Numbered from the stretch's first letter, positions 17,355-26,602 are shown. The stretch is DNA of 64,000 nt from Negadavirga shengliensis (GCF_042652345.1 NZ_JBHSJJ010000003.1:124001-188000), one strand, 5' to 3'. Translations and numbers: made by a program. The notes: generated by a model from the letters alone, not told the origin.

Positions 17355-18277
17355 ACAATCAGGACATAAAGGTATACCAAATACAGCAACAACAAAAGTG
17401 CTCCATTGATTCTTGAAATGGTTAGATTAATTCTCATTATTGGCAAGAGGATGAGGGTGAAGCCCAGCATCCATAAAAAATCCCCATAGATAAATTCCGG
17501 TGCCACCTGAATAGGTTTGATCACGGCGGTTAATCCGACTATGGAAAGTACATTCATGATGTTGCTTCCCAATATGTTCCCTAGAGCAAGGTCCGTTTCC
17601 TTTTTTACGGCTGCGAGAATGGAGGTAGCCAATTCGGGAAGGCTGGTTCCAACGGCAATAACCGTGATACCGATAACCCTTTCACTTATTCCCCAAGTTT
17701 GAGCGATGAGACTGCCGTTTTCCACGAACAATTCCGATCCCAAATAAAGCCCGGAAGCACCCATGATGATCATGAGAAGGGACAGCCACTTTGATTTTTT
17801 TTTCAGAATCAACGCATCATCTTCAGAAAACTCCACGCGTTCTATTTTCTTGAAAAAGTACCAATTCAGCAAAATCAAAAAAAACAGCAAAACCAGGCCC
17901 TCGAAAAGACTGATTTTTCCATTAAATGCCATCAAAAAGAACAGAACAGAACTGATCAGGGTAAAGGGATAATCCAATTTTAGGGTGGACCTGGATAGGA
18001 AAATAGGATATACCAAAGCGCTCAGACCCAATACCAATGTGATATTGGAAATGTTGCTTCCAACGACATTTCCCATGGTAATATCATTGGCACCTTTCAA
18101 TGCAGCAGTGATACATACCAGCAATTCAGGGGCAGAAGTACCAAACGCCACAACAGTAAGACCAATCAAGCCGGGACTTAACCCCATTCTGGCGGCGATA
18201 GCAGATGCCCCGTCAACCAGAAATTTACCTCCCAGTAAGAGGACCAATAGCCCTAGCAATAGCAAAAGATAGGTCAT
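17351..18277 (-). CDS. calcium/sodium:cation antiporter (CaCA superfamily, YrbG-like)
   Basis: A 308-residue inner-membrane exchanger of about ten helices. Both alpha repeats are clear: GNVVGSNISNITLVLG in the first half and GNILGSNIMNVLSIVG in the second, each following a GTSAPE/GTSLPE motif that carries the ion-binding glutamate. Such proteins exchange Ca2+ for Na+ or H+. The length is typical. It lies 14 bases from upp on the same strand and overlaps the next membrane gene by four bases. Confidence 0.92.
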   Translation of the reverse strand: MTYLLLLLGLLVLLLGGKFLVDGASAIAARMGLSPGLIGLTVVAFGTSAPELLVCITAALKGANDITMGNVVGSNISNITLVLGLSALVYPIFLSRSTLKLDYPFTLISSVLFFLMAFNGKISLFEGLVLLFFLILLNWYFFKKIERVEFSEDDALILKKKSKWLSLLMIIMGASGLYLGSELFVENGSLIAQTWGISERVIGITVIAVGTSLPELATSILAAVKKETDLALGNILGSNIMNVLSIVGLTAVIKPIQVAPEFIYGDFLWMLGFTLILLPIMRINLTISRINGALLLLLYLVYLYVLIV

Positions 18278-18290
18278 AACTCACGAAGTT

Positions 18291-18944
18291 TTAAAGTTTT
18301 GGACCAAAGGCAAGATCTCCGGCATCACCCAAGCCCGGAATGATATAGGAGTGGGCATTGAGTTCCTCATCCAGCGCACAGGTCCAAAACCTGTGAGGAA
18401 CCTTAAGGTTTTGTCGGATATGATCGATACCCTCTGGCGTAGCTATCACGGAGGCAATATGGATTTCCGTTGGCGTACCGTTGTTGGATAAGAGGTTGTT
18501 TATACTTTGTACAAATGATTTTCCCGTTGCCAGCATGGGGTCTACAATGATTACATATCTGTTGTTTATCGACGGCGCGGCGATATATTTTAGATCAATT
18601 TCAACAGGCGCCTCCTTGTTTTCAAGCTCTTTTCTGAAGGCTCCGACAAAACCGCTGTCTGCTCCATCAAAAAAATTCAACACCCCCTGATAGAACGGAA
18701 TGGATGCCCGCATCACCGTAATGATAACTGGCTGCTGGGTAATGAGGCTGACTTCTACTTTCTGAAAAGGACTCTCGATAGAAGATGGCTGATATTCAAG
18801 TTCCCGGGAAATTTCGTAGGCCATTATTTCCCCTAGCCGTTCTAGGTTTTTCCTGAACCTAAGCCTGTCTTTTTGACGGTGAATATCCCGTAGTTCAGCC
18901 AAAAAATGGTTGGCGATGGAGTTTTGTTGGTTTAGGATAAACAT
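18291..18944 (-). CDS. upp: uracil phosphoribosyltransferase
   Basis: A pyrimidine salvage enzyme that makes UMP from uracil and PRPP. The PRPP-binding loop IIVDPMLATGKS and the C-terminal GLGDAGDLAFG motif that reads the uracil base are present. I use the ATG at 18944 (MFILNQQNS), with 18953 as an alternative. The length of about 217 residues is normal. It may be transcribed with the exchanger gene that follows it. Confidence 0.93.
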   Translation of the reverse strand: MFILNQQNSIANHFLAELRDIHRQKDRLRFRKNLERLGEIMAYEISRELEYQPSSIESPFQKVEVSLITQQPVIITVMRASIPFYQGVLNFFDGADSGFVGAFRKELENKEAPVEIDLKYIAAPSINNRYVIIVDPMLATGKSFVQSINNLLSNNGTPTEIHIASVIATPEGIDHIRQNLKVPHRFWTCALDEELNAHSYIIPGLGDAGDLAFGPKL

Positions 18945-18961
18945 AATCGACAAATTAAAAT

Positions 18962-18992
18962 AAAAAAACCCGATCTTTTAAGACCGGGTTTT
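18962..18992 (-). terminator. rho-independent terminator of ompA-like gene
   Basis: AAAACCCGATC (18965-18975) pairs, with one mismatch, with GACCGGGTTTT (18982-18992). On the minus strand the stem is followed by a T run (A run at 18962-18968). It lies 21 bases beyond the stop of the OmpA-like gene and 18 bases before upp. Confidence 0.85.
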
Positions 18993-19013
18993 AAATTATT
19001 TATTTAATGAGAA

Positions 19014-20294
19014 TTATTTCACTTCAAAGCTAACTCTTCTTGCAAGCTGACGGGCTTCAGAAGATCTTCTGTCCACACTGGTGTCTTCACCATAACCTTT
19101 GTAGGTCAGTCTGGAAGCATCGATACCAGCTGCAATCAGAATATCATACACGGACTTGGCTCTTCTTTCTGACAACTTCATGTTGTAGTCTTCTGGACCG
19201 ATTTCGTCGGCATAACCTTTCAGTTCAACTTGAACCCCTGGGTTTCTCTTCATGAAGTTGGCGACGTAATTGGCAGCAGAGGCGGAGTATCCAAGTGGTC
19301 TGGCACTGTCAAATGCGAAGTAAACATTTACATAACCATCGTTGATTGCTTTTCTCAGGTAGTCAACTTCTTCAACAGTATCTTCTGGCGGGCATCCGTC
19401 CAATGAAGCTGGTCCGGGAACGAAAGGACACTTGTCAAGGTGGTCAGGAATACCATCACCATCAGAATCCAGGGTTCTACCATGAGAGTCAACTCTTGCT
19501 CCGGCAGGAGTATTAGGCTCTTTATCCAGATAATCCGGAACACCGTCACCATCGGAGTCTTTCAACATGTCTCTGATTTCACCGATTTGGGTAGCCAATT
19601 CTTCCTTAGTGGCATATTTGCTCTCCCTGATATACCAGTCAGCATGGGTAGATCCGCTTCCAAGGTAGAAAGAAAGTCCAAGGGTACCTGTCCACCAAAC
19701 CGCATTGGCACCGTGAATATCCTCCAAAGGAACATCACCGGCCCCATCAAAGTTGGTAGACTGTCTGCCATTGATGATGGTACTTACGTCACCGTTAAGG
19801 GCTACTCTCTCGCTTATTTTAAATTGTCCTGTAAAGCCGGTTATAAAATTGTATACCATATCGGTGTCATCGGCGAACTGGTTTTCTTTAGGAGTAATGG
19901 CTCCAATACCCGCTCCAAAGTGACCCAACAGGTTAACACGTTGGCTAAAGGTTTCCCAGTTCATTATCCTACCTAAGTTGGCAACACCCTGGAGATTTAC
20001 CCTGTAATAATTGGTTTGAAATGTAGCGTAGTCGTCAGTACTACTTGCGTTTACAAACCTTCCAAAACCATAATCAAGTTTTGCACCAAATTTTTCATTG
20101 AACATGTATCTGACCCCTAGATCAGCATGTCCTAAATTTAAGGAAGGAGATAAATACCCAACGGTTAAAGGAGCCATTGGTTTATTAAATCCTCCATTGA
20201 TGTCGATTGACCATTTGTTGAAGTCGTCGTCTTGAGCATTAGCACCTACTGCTAAAGCACCAACCATTAGTGTCGATAGTATTAATTTTTTCAT
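19014..20294 (-). CDS. OmpA-family outer-membrane protein with TSP3-type linker
   Basis: A 426-residue structural protein that ties the outer membrane to peptidoglycan. A signal peptide ends after VGANAQ, then comes an N-terminal 8-strand-type barrel (to about residue 225), two thrombospondin type-3-like calcium-binding repeats (DSDGDGVPDYLD and DSDGDGIPDHLD), and an OmpA domain (NVYFAFDSARPL through LSERRAKSV). The OmpA domain keeps the aspartate and arginine that bind diaminopimelate. It is probably abundant, given its own terminator and a TACATTTG box upstream. Confidence 0.94.
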   Translation of the reverse strand: MKKLILSTLMVGALAVGANAQDDDFNKWSIDINGGFNKPMAPLTVGYLSPSLNLGHADLGVRYMFNEKFGAKLDYGFGRFVNASSTDDYATFQTNYYRVNLQGVANLGRIMNWETFSQRVNLLGHFGAGIGAITPKENQFADDTDMVYNFITGFTGQFKISERVALNGDVSTIINGRQSTNFDGAGDVPLEDIHGANAVWWTGTLGLSFYLGSGSTHADWYIRESKYATKEELATQIGEIRDMLKDSDGDGVPDYLDKEPNTPAGARVDSHGRTLDSDGDGIPDHLDKCPFVPGPASLDGCPPEDTVEEVDYLRKAINDGYVNVYFAFDSARPLGYSASAANYVANFMKRNPGVQVELKGYADEIGPEDYNMKLSERRAKSVYDILIAAGIDASRLTYKGYGEDTSVDRRSSEARQLARRVSFEVK

Positions 20295-20371
20295 GATAAA
20301 AAATTTTTACAACATTTCAGTGTTTAATTGATTTTGATTCCTAATTGATTTTCATTTATCAGTTTACAGTA

Positions 20372-20379
20372 CAAATGTA
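20372..20379 (-). promoter_or_regulatory. -7 box for the ompA-like gene
   Basis: The minus strand reads TACATTTG, matching the Bacteroidota TAnnTTTG element, about 78 bases upstream of the start codon. No TTG -33 element is well placed, so this is a weak call. Confidence 0.4.
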
Positions 20380-20471
20380 TATTTTTTTACGAGAACTTTA
20401 AACATCTTAGCGAATACTTTCCATAAAAACGTTTTCTGAGCCGAAATTTATAAAATATTTTTACATAAACT

Positions 20472-21389
20472 ATGCCAATGGATATTTTATTAAAAGAAAT
20501 TTTAAGTATACAAGGGGTTTCTGGTGATGAAGCCAAAATATGCCGTTTCCTTGTTGAATACGTTCTACAACGTAGTTCTTCATGGAAAGTTACGCCCAAA
20601 CTATATTTTGGAGAGAAATTTCATGAAAATATAGTTTTGGTATTCGGAAAGCCCAGAACTGTTGCCTTTGCCCATATGGATACGGTAGGTTTTACGGTAA
20701 GGTACGAGAACCAATTAGTGCCCGTGGGAGGTCCTGAACTGGATGAGTCTGCCTTTTTGATAGGGGAAGATGCACAAGGGATTATTCGGTGTAAGGCGGA
20801 ATTGAGAGATGGTAATATATTTCATGATTTTCCCAGGGCTATTCAAAGAGGTACATCCCTTTCTTTTGAACAACATATTTACGAAGATGACGGCTTTATA
20901 GAGGCCGCCTATTTGGATAATCGTATTGGTGTATATAATCTATTGAAATTATGCGAGACCTTGGAAGATGGAATTATTGTGTTTTCAACCTACGAGGAAC
21001 ATGGGGGAGGGGCAATGCCTTTTCTGATTAAATTTATTTATGAAAATTGGGGAATCAGGCAGGCTTTGATTTCTGATGTAACCTGGGTCACTGATGGTGT
21101 CGGTTTTAACAAGGGGGTCGTGGTGTCAATGAGGGACAGGTATATCCCCAGGAAGGTATACCTGAACAGGATATTGGAATTGGCGGACAAAAGCGGCATA
21201 CCGTATCAGTTGGAGGTGGAGGCGCATGGCAGCAGTGATGGCCGGGAAATACAACTCAGCCCCTACCCCATGGACTGGTGTTTTATAGGCGCACCTGAGG
21301 AGAATGCACATTCCCATCGGGAAAAAGTGGCTTATTTTGATCTTGAATGTATGATAAAAATGTATCAATATTTAATGTGCAATTTGTAA
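20472..21389 (+). CDS. M42/M20-like zinc aminopeptidase
   Basis: A 305-residue metallopeptidase with co-catalytic metal ligands in the order expected for family M42: AHMDTVGF (first His), AYLDNRIG (bridging Asp), STYEEHGGG (catalytic and metal Glu), SDVTWV (Asp), and HSHRE (last His). M42 enzymes remove N-terminal residues from peptides. The protein is shorter than the typical 340-370, and the middle domain is reduced. No signal peptide is seen, so it is probably cytoplasmic. It opens a plus-strand run that continues with hpt and adk. Confidence 0.8.
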   Translation: MPMDILLKEILSIQGVSGDEAKICRFLVEYVLQRSSSWKVTPKLYFGEKFHENIVLVFGKPRTVAFAHMDTVGFTVRYENQLVPVGGPELDESAFLIGEDAQGIIRCKAELRDGNIFHDFPRAIQRGTSLSFEQHIYEDDGFIEAAYLDNRIGVYNLLKLCETLEDGIIVFSTYEEHGGGAMPFLIKFIYENWGIRQALISDVTWVTDGVGFNKGVVVSMRDRYIPRKVYLNRILELADKSGIPYQLEVEAHGSSDGREIQLSPYPMDWCFIGAPEENAHSHREKVAYFDLECMIKMYQYLMCNL

Positions 21390-21462
21390 TGAAAAGGAAA
21401 ATGTCTTTTCTTCGGATTAAAAATCGGCCCCCAGGCCTGGTCTTTCGTTTTTTATTGCAGGT

Positions 21463-21993
21463 ATGGTGAAAATAAAAGATAGGCGTTTCGAGCCTTATAT
21501 TCATGAAAGCAAGGTGCTTGAAAGGGTGTCCCTACTGGCAAAAAACATTGAAAGGGACTATAGGGGCAAAGAACCCCTGCTGCTGGCTGTATTGAACGGA
21601 AGCTTTATGTTCATCTCTGACCTTGCTAAATCCATTAACATTCCCATCGAGGTTTCATTTATTAAAATATCATCTTACCAAGCCACCAGATCAAGCGGGG
21701 AAATTAAGAAATTGGTCGGTCTGGATAGGGTATTAAAAGGCAGGGATGTCATCATTGTAGAAGATATTGTGGATACAGGGAAGAGTATGGCATATATTTT
21801 GGAAATGGTGCAAGAGCAGGAGCCTGCCAGTGTAGAAATAGCCAGCTTGTTGCTGAAACCCGCTTCCTTAGAACAACAGATAAAGATCAAATACCTGGGG
21901 TTTGAGATACCCGATGCTTTTGTTGTAGGGTATGGACTGGATTATGACGGCTTGGGGAGGAATCTTAATCACATTTATCAATTGAAGAGCTAA
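21463..21993 (+). CDS. hpt: hypoxanthine phosphoribosyltransferase
   Basis: A purine salvage enzyme that joins hypoxanthine or guanine to PRPP. The PRPP loop VIIVEDIVDTGKS is clear, and the early LLAVLNGSFMF and the SSYQATRSSG segments match the family. At 176 residues it has the normal length. It is 35 bases from adk, and the two together supply and recharge purine nucleotides. Confidence 0.94.
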   Translation: MVKIKDRRFEPYIHESKVLERVSLLAKNIERDYRGKEPLLLAVLNGSFMFISDLAKSINIPIEVSFIKISSYQATRSSGEIKKLVGLDRVLKGRDVIIVEDIVDTGKSMAYILEMVQEQEPASVEIASLLLKPASLEQQIKIKYLGFEIPDAFVVGYGLDYDGLGRNLNHIYQLKS

Positions 21994-22028
21994 ATTTTAA
22001 TTTATTATATAGATAAAATATTACTGAT

Positions 22029-22601
22029 ATGCTTAACATCGTTTTATTTGGCCCTCCTGGCGCCGGAAAGGGAACTCAAAGTGAAAAACTGATTGCTAAA
22101 TATAAAATAGACCATATTTCAACGGGAGATTTGTTCAGGAAGCATCTGGGAGAAGGCACGGAACTGGGCAAGCTTGCCCAAAAATATATGGACGAAGGTA
22201 ACCTTGTGCCTGACGAGGTGGTGATTGGGATGGTGGATGACAAGATAAACGATACCAAGGACCCTCAGGGATTTATATTTGACGGATTTCCCAGAACGGT
22301 GGCACAGGCAGAAGCGCTGGATAGACTTTTAGAGAATAAGGGAATGGACATTTCCGGCATGATCGCCTTGGAAGTGCCTGAAGAAGAGCTTAAAAAAAGG
22401 ATCAAGGAAAGGGGAAAAACATCGGGAAGGGTGGATGACCAGGTTGATGACAAGATCAATAACAGAATAAAAGTGTACCGGGACGAAACCCTTCCTGTAG
22501 CCAACTACTACGAGAAACAGGGCAAACTTTCACAAATTCATGGTGTAGGCGGGATCGATGAAATATTTTCAAAGATATGTAAGGTGATAGATAATTATTG
22601 A
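22029..22601 (+). CDS. adk: adenylate kinase (short-lid type)
   Basis: Catalyses ATP + AMP to 2 ADP. The P-loop GPPGAGKGTQ lies at residues 8-17. STGDLFR and DGFPRT form the AMP site, and RGKTSGRVDD is the short lid without zinc-binding cysteines. At 190 residues it is of the short bacterial class. It probably shares a transcript with hpt. Confidence 0.95.
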   Translation: MLNIVLFGPPGAGKGTQSEKLIAKYKIDHISTGDLFRKHLGEGTELGKLAQKYMDEGNLVPDEVVIGMVDDKINDTKDPQGFIFDGFPRTVAQAEALDRLLENKGMDISGMIALEVPEEELKKRIKERGKTSGRVDDQVDDKINNRIKVYRDETLPVANYYEKQGKLSQIHGVGGIDEIFSKICKVIDNY

Positions 22602-22637
22602 TCCTAAAAAATAAATCTTAAATTTGCATTCACTTTT

Positions 22638-22672
22638 GAAATTGGCTAGGCTGTTGATGCTTAGCCAATTTC
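22638..22672. other. perfect 11-bp inverted repeat after adk
   Basis: GAAATTGGCTA (22638-22648) pairs perfectly with TAGCCAATTTC (22662-22672) around 13 bases. There is no T run, so it is not a classical terminator. It may stabilise the adk 3' end or lie in the obg leader. The rest of the 245-base gap to obg shows nothing clear. Confidence 0.6.
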
Positions 22673-22846
22673 GTTTGTAGCATATGCGGGAAAATAAGGG
22701 CTTGTACCAAAAAACGGATGTATCGCCGGAGAATACAAAGCCATGTATGGTTAAATTACCCTGGGGAAATCAGCTTCTTTACTTTACGGTTGTTCAGTGA
22801 GAAACGATTTTCTGTTGAAGGGACTTCATCTTAAAACACCAACAGC

Positions 22847-23839
22847 GTGTCGGAATCAAATTTTATAGATTATGTGAAGTTTTGCTCCCGGTCAGGAGCG
22901 GGGGGAGCGGGGTCTGCCCATTTCCGCCGCGAGAAACATGTTCCCAAAGGGGGGCCTGACGGAGGGGATGGGGGAAGAGGCGGCCATATTATATTAAAGG
23001 GGAATGCCCAGCTTTGGACCTTGCTCCATCTAAAATACAAAAAACATGTCATTGCCGAGAGTGGAAAAGGTGGGGAGGGAGGAAAGAGAAAAGGGGCCAA
23101 TGGACAGGACGTCATCCTTGAGGTGCCTATCGGCACCGTTGCCAGAGAGGCTGAAACGGGACAAGTCAGGTGTGAGATCACAGAAAACGGACAGGAATAT
23201 ATTCTGACGCAGGGAGGCAGGGGAGGTTTGGGCAACGACCATTTCAAAACTGCAACCAACCAAGCTCCGCGTTATGCCCAACCCGGCGGAGAAGGGATTG
23301 AGGAATGGATAATCCTGGAACTGAAGCTACTGGCAGATGTAGGATTGGTAGGTTTTCCCAATGCGGGAAAATCCACGCTGTTGTCAAGTATCTCGGCCGC
23401 CAGACCCGAAATCGGCCATTATCCCTTTACCACGCTCGTGCCGCATCTCGGTGTGGTTTCTTATAGAGATGACCGTTCATTTGTGATGGCGGATATTCCC
23501 GGTATCATTGAAGGTGCGGCAGAAGGCAGGGGGTTGGGGCTCAGGTTTCTGAGGCACATAGAACGAAATTCCATATTACTTTTCCTCATTCCAGCGGATG
23601 CTGAACACATTGGCAACCAATACCGTATTCTGTTAAATGAACTGAAAAAATACAACCCTGAGCTTCTGGATAAGAAAAGGCTGCTTGCGGTTTCAAAATC
23701 CGATATGTTGGACGAGGAACTTATGGATGAGTTGAAAACAGAAATACCTAAAGATCTGCCCTTTCTGTTCATTTCTTCCGTTACCGGTTACCATCTCAAC
23801 GAATTGAAGGATATGATTTGGAAAGCTTTACAGGAATAA
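22847..23839 (+). CDS. obg: GTPase Obg/CgtA
   Basis: A large-ribosomal-subunit-associated GTPase needed for ribosome assembly and growth control. The glycine-rich Obg domain fills the first 155 residues (GAGGAGSAHFRREKHVPKGG type). The G domain has P-loop GFPNAGKST, DIPG, and the G4 motif SKSD with SSVT as G5. The start is GTG at 22847 (MSESNFIDYV), which matches the family N-terminus. There is no C-terminal OCT domain, as is usual for this phylum's short form of 330 residues. Confidence 0.95.
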   Translation: MSESNFIDYVKFCSRSGAGGAGSAHFRREKHVPKGGPDGGDGGRGGHIILKGNAQLWTLLHLKYKKHVIAESGKGGEGGKRKGANGQDVILEVPIGTVAREAETGQVRCEITENGQEYILTQGGRGGLGNDHFKTATNQAPRYAQPGGEGIEEWIILELKLLADVGLVGFPNAGKSTLLSSISAARPEIGHYPFTTLVPHLGVVSYRDDRSFVMADIPGIIEGAAEGRGLGLRFLRHIERNSILLFLIPADAEHIGNQYRILLNELKKYNPELLDKKRLLAVSKSDMLDEELMDELKTEIPKDLPFLFISSVTGYHLNELKDMIWKALQE

Positions 23840-23852
23840 TGCCAGAATGTCA
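23840..23852. promoter_or_regulatory. palindromic motif TGnCA-N3-TGnCA upstream of grpE
   Basis: TGCCAGAATGTCA starts at the base after the obg stop codon and lies 64 bases before the grpE ATG. The half-site TGnCA is its own reverse complement, so the site is symmetric. The same pattern, TGACAATTTGACA, occurs upstream of htpG at 36293-36305. It is a candidate binding site for a shared heat-shock regulator. Confidence 0.45.
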
Positions 23853-23915
23853 TACTGATCCAGTGTGGCAGGTTAATTGATTAATGTATAGAGATTTTTA
23901 AAACACAATAAAATA

Positions 23916-24500
23916 ATGGAGGAGAAAGATAAATTGGAAAAAGAAGAAGAGGTAAATAACACAGAAACAGTCGAAAATCCGAAAGAAGAGGCGCAAATGG
24001 CCTCCGGGGATGTGTCGGGTGGTGACAATACTTCCGAATCAGAGGAGGACGATGAAGACAAATTGGCAAAAGAAAACGAAGAATTGAAAGATAAATATGT
24101 CAGGCTGTATTCTGAATTTGAGAATTACCGGAGAAGGACAGCGAAGGAGCGGCTGGATTTGATCAAAACAGCTTCCGAAGACGTGCTTAAGGAGCTTCTT
24201 CCGGTATTGGATGATTTTGAACGTGCCTTCAAAGCTGAGGGGGATGGTGCGGAAGACAACAAAGCCAGCGAAGGAAGCAGGCTTATCTATAATAAAATGG
24301 TGAAAATTTTGGCATCGAAAGGACTTGAGCCCATGGATGGTTTGGTGGGAAAAGAGTTTGATGCTGAATATCATGAAGCCATTACCCAGATCCCAGCCCC
24401 AAGTGAAGAGCTAAAGGGGAAAATTGTTGACGTAGTGGAAAAGGGGTACACTTTGGGGGACAAGGTGGTTCGCTACGCAAAAGTGGTAATAGGAAATTAA
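23916..24500 (+). CDS. grpE: GrpE nucleotide exchange factor
   Basis: Releases ADP from the chaperone DnaK. The 194-residue protein has an acidic, disordered N-terminus (to about residue 50), a long coiled coil containing FENYRRRTAKERLDL, and the C-terminal beta-wing domain with AVTQI-like EAITQIP and KGYTLGDKVVRYAKV. It is six bases from dnaJ and probably in one operon. dnaK itself is not in the window. Confidence 0.95.
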   Translation: MEEKDKLEKEEEVNNTETVENPKEEAQMASGDVSGGDNTSESEEDDEDKLAKENEELKDKYVRLYSEFENYRRRTAKERLDLIKTASEDVLKELLPVLDDFERAFKAEGDGAEDNKASEGSRLIYNKMVKILASKGLEPMDGLVGKEFDAEYHEAITQIPAPSEELKGKIVDVVEKGYTLGDKVVRYAKVVIGN

Positions 24501-24506
24501 AATTTT

Positions 24507-25610
24507 ATGGGAAAAAGAGATTATTACGAAGTTCTCGGGGTTTCAAAAAATGCCAGTGCGGAGGAGATTAAGAAAGCATATAGGAAAATGGCCATCAAGT
24601 ACCACCCGGACAAAAACCCGGGAGATGCCACAGCAGAGGAGAAATTCAAAGAAGCTGCTGAAGCCTATGAGGTATTGAGCAACGCCGAGAAAAGACAGCG
24701 GTATGATCAATTCGGACACCAAGGCCTCGGTGGTAACGGAGGCTTTGGAGGCGGAATGAACATGGATGATATCTTCTCTCAGTTCGGCGATATTTTTGGA
24801 GGCAGCGGTTTTGAGTCCTTTTTCGGAGGCAGCAGGAGTTCCAGAAGAGCTAAAAAAGGCACCAACTTACGGGTAAAGTTAAAGCTGAACCTGAAAGAGC
24901 TGGCCAACGGCGTGGAGAAAAAAATCAGGGTCAAACGCCATGTAGTGGCCGAGGGGGTGACGTTCAAAGACTGTCTTACCTGCCAGGGTAGTGGGCAGGT
25001 GAAAAAAGTGGTAAATACCATGTTGGGTCAGATGGTGTCTGCCAGTACTTGCCCGGTTTGCGGGGGCAGTGGCCAGATTGTCGACAAAAAACCTGCTGAA
25101 GCAGATGATAAGGGACTGGTTGTGAAAGAGGAAATCATTCCCATCAATATCCCTGGCGGAGTGGCTGACGGTATGCAGCTAAGCCTGTCTGGTAAAGGAA
25201 ATGAGATTCCCGGTGGTATCCCCGGAGACTTGTTGATTCTGATTGAGGAAATAGAAGATGAAGTACTGGTCAGGGACGGGAACAATGTGGTATATGATCT
25301 TTACGTGAGTTTTGTGGATGTGGCACTTGGCACCACCCTTGAGGTGCCCACCATCGATGGGAAAGTGAAGATTAAACTTGAACCCGGCACCCAGAGCGGC
25401 AAAATACTTAGGCTGAAAGGAAAGGGGATCAAAGAACTCAACGGTTACGGAAGAGGTGACCAGCTCATTCATGTCAATGTATGGACACCCAAGCAGGTTA
25501 CCAAAGAAGAAAGAGAAAAACTGGAATCATTGAGGGATTCGGAGAATTTCAGACCTAATCCGGGAAAATCCGAAAAAAGTATCTTTGACAAAGTGAAAGA
25601 GTTCTTCTAA
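24507..25610 (+). CDS. dnaJ: chaperone DnaJ with only two zinc-binding motifs
   Basis: The J-domain co-chaperone that stimulates DnaK's ATPase. The J domain with HPD (residues 34-36) and the glycine-rich FG region (about 70-110) are normal, and the C-terminal peptide-binding domains are intact. The cysteine-rich region, however, has only two CxxCxGxG motifs, CLTCQGSG (Cys156, 159) and CPVCGGSG (Cys182, 185), where four are usual. They align with motifs II and III, while motifs I and IV are replaced by HVVAEGVTFKD and PAEADDKG. Total length is 367 residues. It is still best called DnaJ, given its partner grpE. Confidence 0.92.
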   Translation: MGKRDYYEVLGVSKNASAEEIKKAYRKMAIKYHPDKNPGDATAEEKFKEAAEAYEVLSNAEKRQRYDQFGHQGLGGNGGFGGGMNMDDIFSQFGDIFGGSGFESFFGGSRSSRRAKKGTNLRVKLKLNLKELANGVEKKIRVKRHVVAEGVTFKDCLTCQGSGQVKKVVNTMLGQMVSASTCPVCGGSGQIVDKKPAEADDKGLVVKEEIIPINIPGGVADGMQLSLSGKGNEIPGGIPGDLLILIEEIEDEVLVRDGNNVVYDLYVSFVDVALGTTLEVPTIDGKVKIKLEPGTQSGKILRLKGKGIKELNGYGRGDQLIHVNVWTPKQVTKEEREKLESLRDSENFRPNPGKSEKSIFDKVKEFF

Positions 25611-25643
25611 TGAATTCTAATGAAGTTTTTCCAATCAAAAAGG

Positions 25644-25669
25644 GCCTCGGGAATTTCCGGGGCTTATTT
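25644..25669 (+). terminator. likely dnaJ terminator hairpin
   Basis: GCCTCGG (25644-25650) pairs with CCGGGGC (25657-25663), with one G-U pair, around a GAATTT loop, followed by TTATTT. It lies 34 bases past the dnaJ stop, inside the frame of the long ORF at 25610, which supports starting the next gene downstream at 25715. Confidence 0.55.
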
Positions 25670-25714
25670 GCTTCAAATAACAACCTTTTGGGAAGGGGGA
25701 CGTATTTATTCCGT

Positions 25715-26602
25715 ATGTTTAAGGGATTTATTCTAGTTTTCTATCTGGTTACGGGACTGATAGGATTTGCGCAGGCCCAGATTGTCAGACAGTTTGAAGT
25801 AAATGAAAAAAACGGCGTCAACCTGGTCAATTTTGATTTTTTCTGTTACAAGGGGGTTTCATCCCTACAAAGGGATTACCTGGGTATTCCCTTGAGGGCC
25901 CGTGCAGAGCTTGGGAAAGTTAACATCCTTCCTGCTTTCAGTCATGATTTGACTGATGGTGTCCTTAATGCCCATCTTGAGCATAAAAATGTTGAATCCG
26001 AGAGTTTAGGAAGAAACCTTTCTTATAAATTGTTTTCCGGCAAGGATGCTGACTTTGACCACAAATGGGACATTGGCCTGGATGCCAACTATTTATATAA
26101 TTTAAACCTGAATTTTGGAATAGGCAAGGCCAACCTGGATTTTTCAAACCTGCCGATTTCCAACTGTAAAATCAAAACAGCATCTACGGATGTATTTTTG
26201 GCGTATTCCAAGAAGATCCCCAACTCCGTGATGATGGACTCCCTCTTGATCACCATCAATATGGGCTCAATTTATGCAGAGGATTTGCATTATTCAAATG
26301 CGAGAAATCTGATATTTGACGTAAACTATGGATCTGTAAACCTTTCGTTTTCTGATATGATGGCGGAGGCGAGCCAAATTTCTACCATTGTGGGGGCTGG
26401 CTCGGTGAATATCAGGCTTCCTTCCGAAAACCTCCCTTATCTGGTAAAAATAAAATCTACAGCCATGTGCAGGACCAAGGTGCCCAAGCATTTAAAGGAA
26501 GTGGGAAATAAGACATACGTGAGCAGGGGATATAGGGAGGAGGCCAAAAATCTTATGACCTTTTTGATAGATGTTTCGGTAGGTTCAGTATCTTTGGAAT
26601 AG
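25715..26602 (+). CDS. secreted protein with beta-rich, toast-rack-like domain
   Basis: About 295 residues. I start it at the ATG at 25715, giving a signal peptide (MFKGFILVFYLVTGLIGFAQAQ) cleaved after QAQ. The frame is open upstream to 25610, but the dnaJ terminator lies there. The mature part shows repeating beta-strand patterns (NLNFGIGKANLDFSNLP, ITINMGSIYAEDL, VNYGSVNLSF, VGAGSVNIRLP), like the adhesin-like domain of unknown function seen in cell-surface proteins. Function is unknown. Confidence 0.72.
   Translation: MFKGFILVFYLVTGLIGFAQAQIVRQFEVNEKNGVNLVNFDFFCYKGVSSLQRDYLGIPLRARAELGKVNILPAFSHDLTDGVLNAHLEHKNVESESLGRNLSYKLFSGKDADFDHKWDIGLDANYLYNLNLNFGIGKANLDFSNLPISNCKIKTASTDVFLAYSKKIPNSVMMDSLLITINMGSIYAEDLHYSNARNLIFDVNYGSVNLSFSDMMAEASQISTIVGAGSVNIRLPSENLPYLVKIKSTAMCRTKVPKHLKEVGNKTYVSRGYREEAKNLMTFLIDVSVGSVSLE

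Noticed and set aside
22870..23259. Proline- and cysteine-rich 129-codon ORF opposite obg
   Set aside because: It is the complement of the glycine-rich Obg domain.
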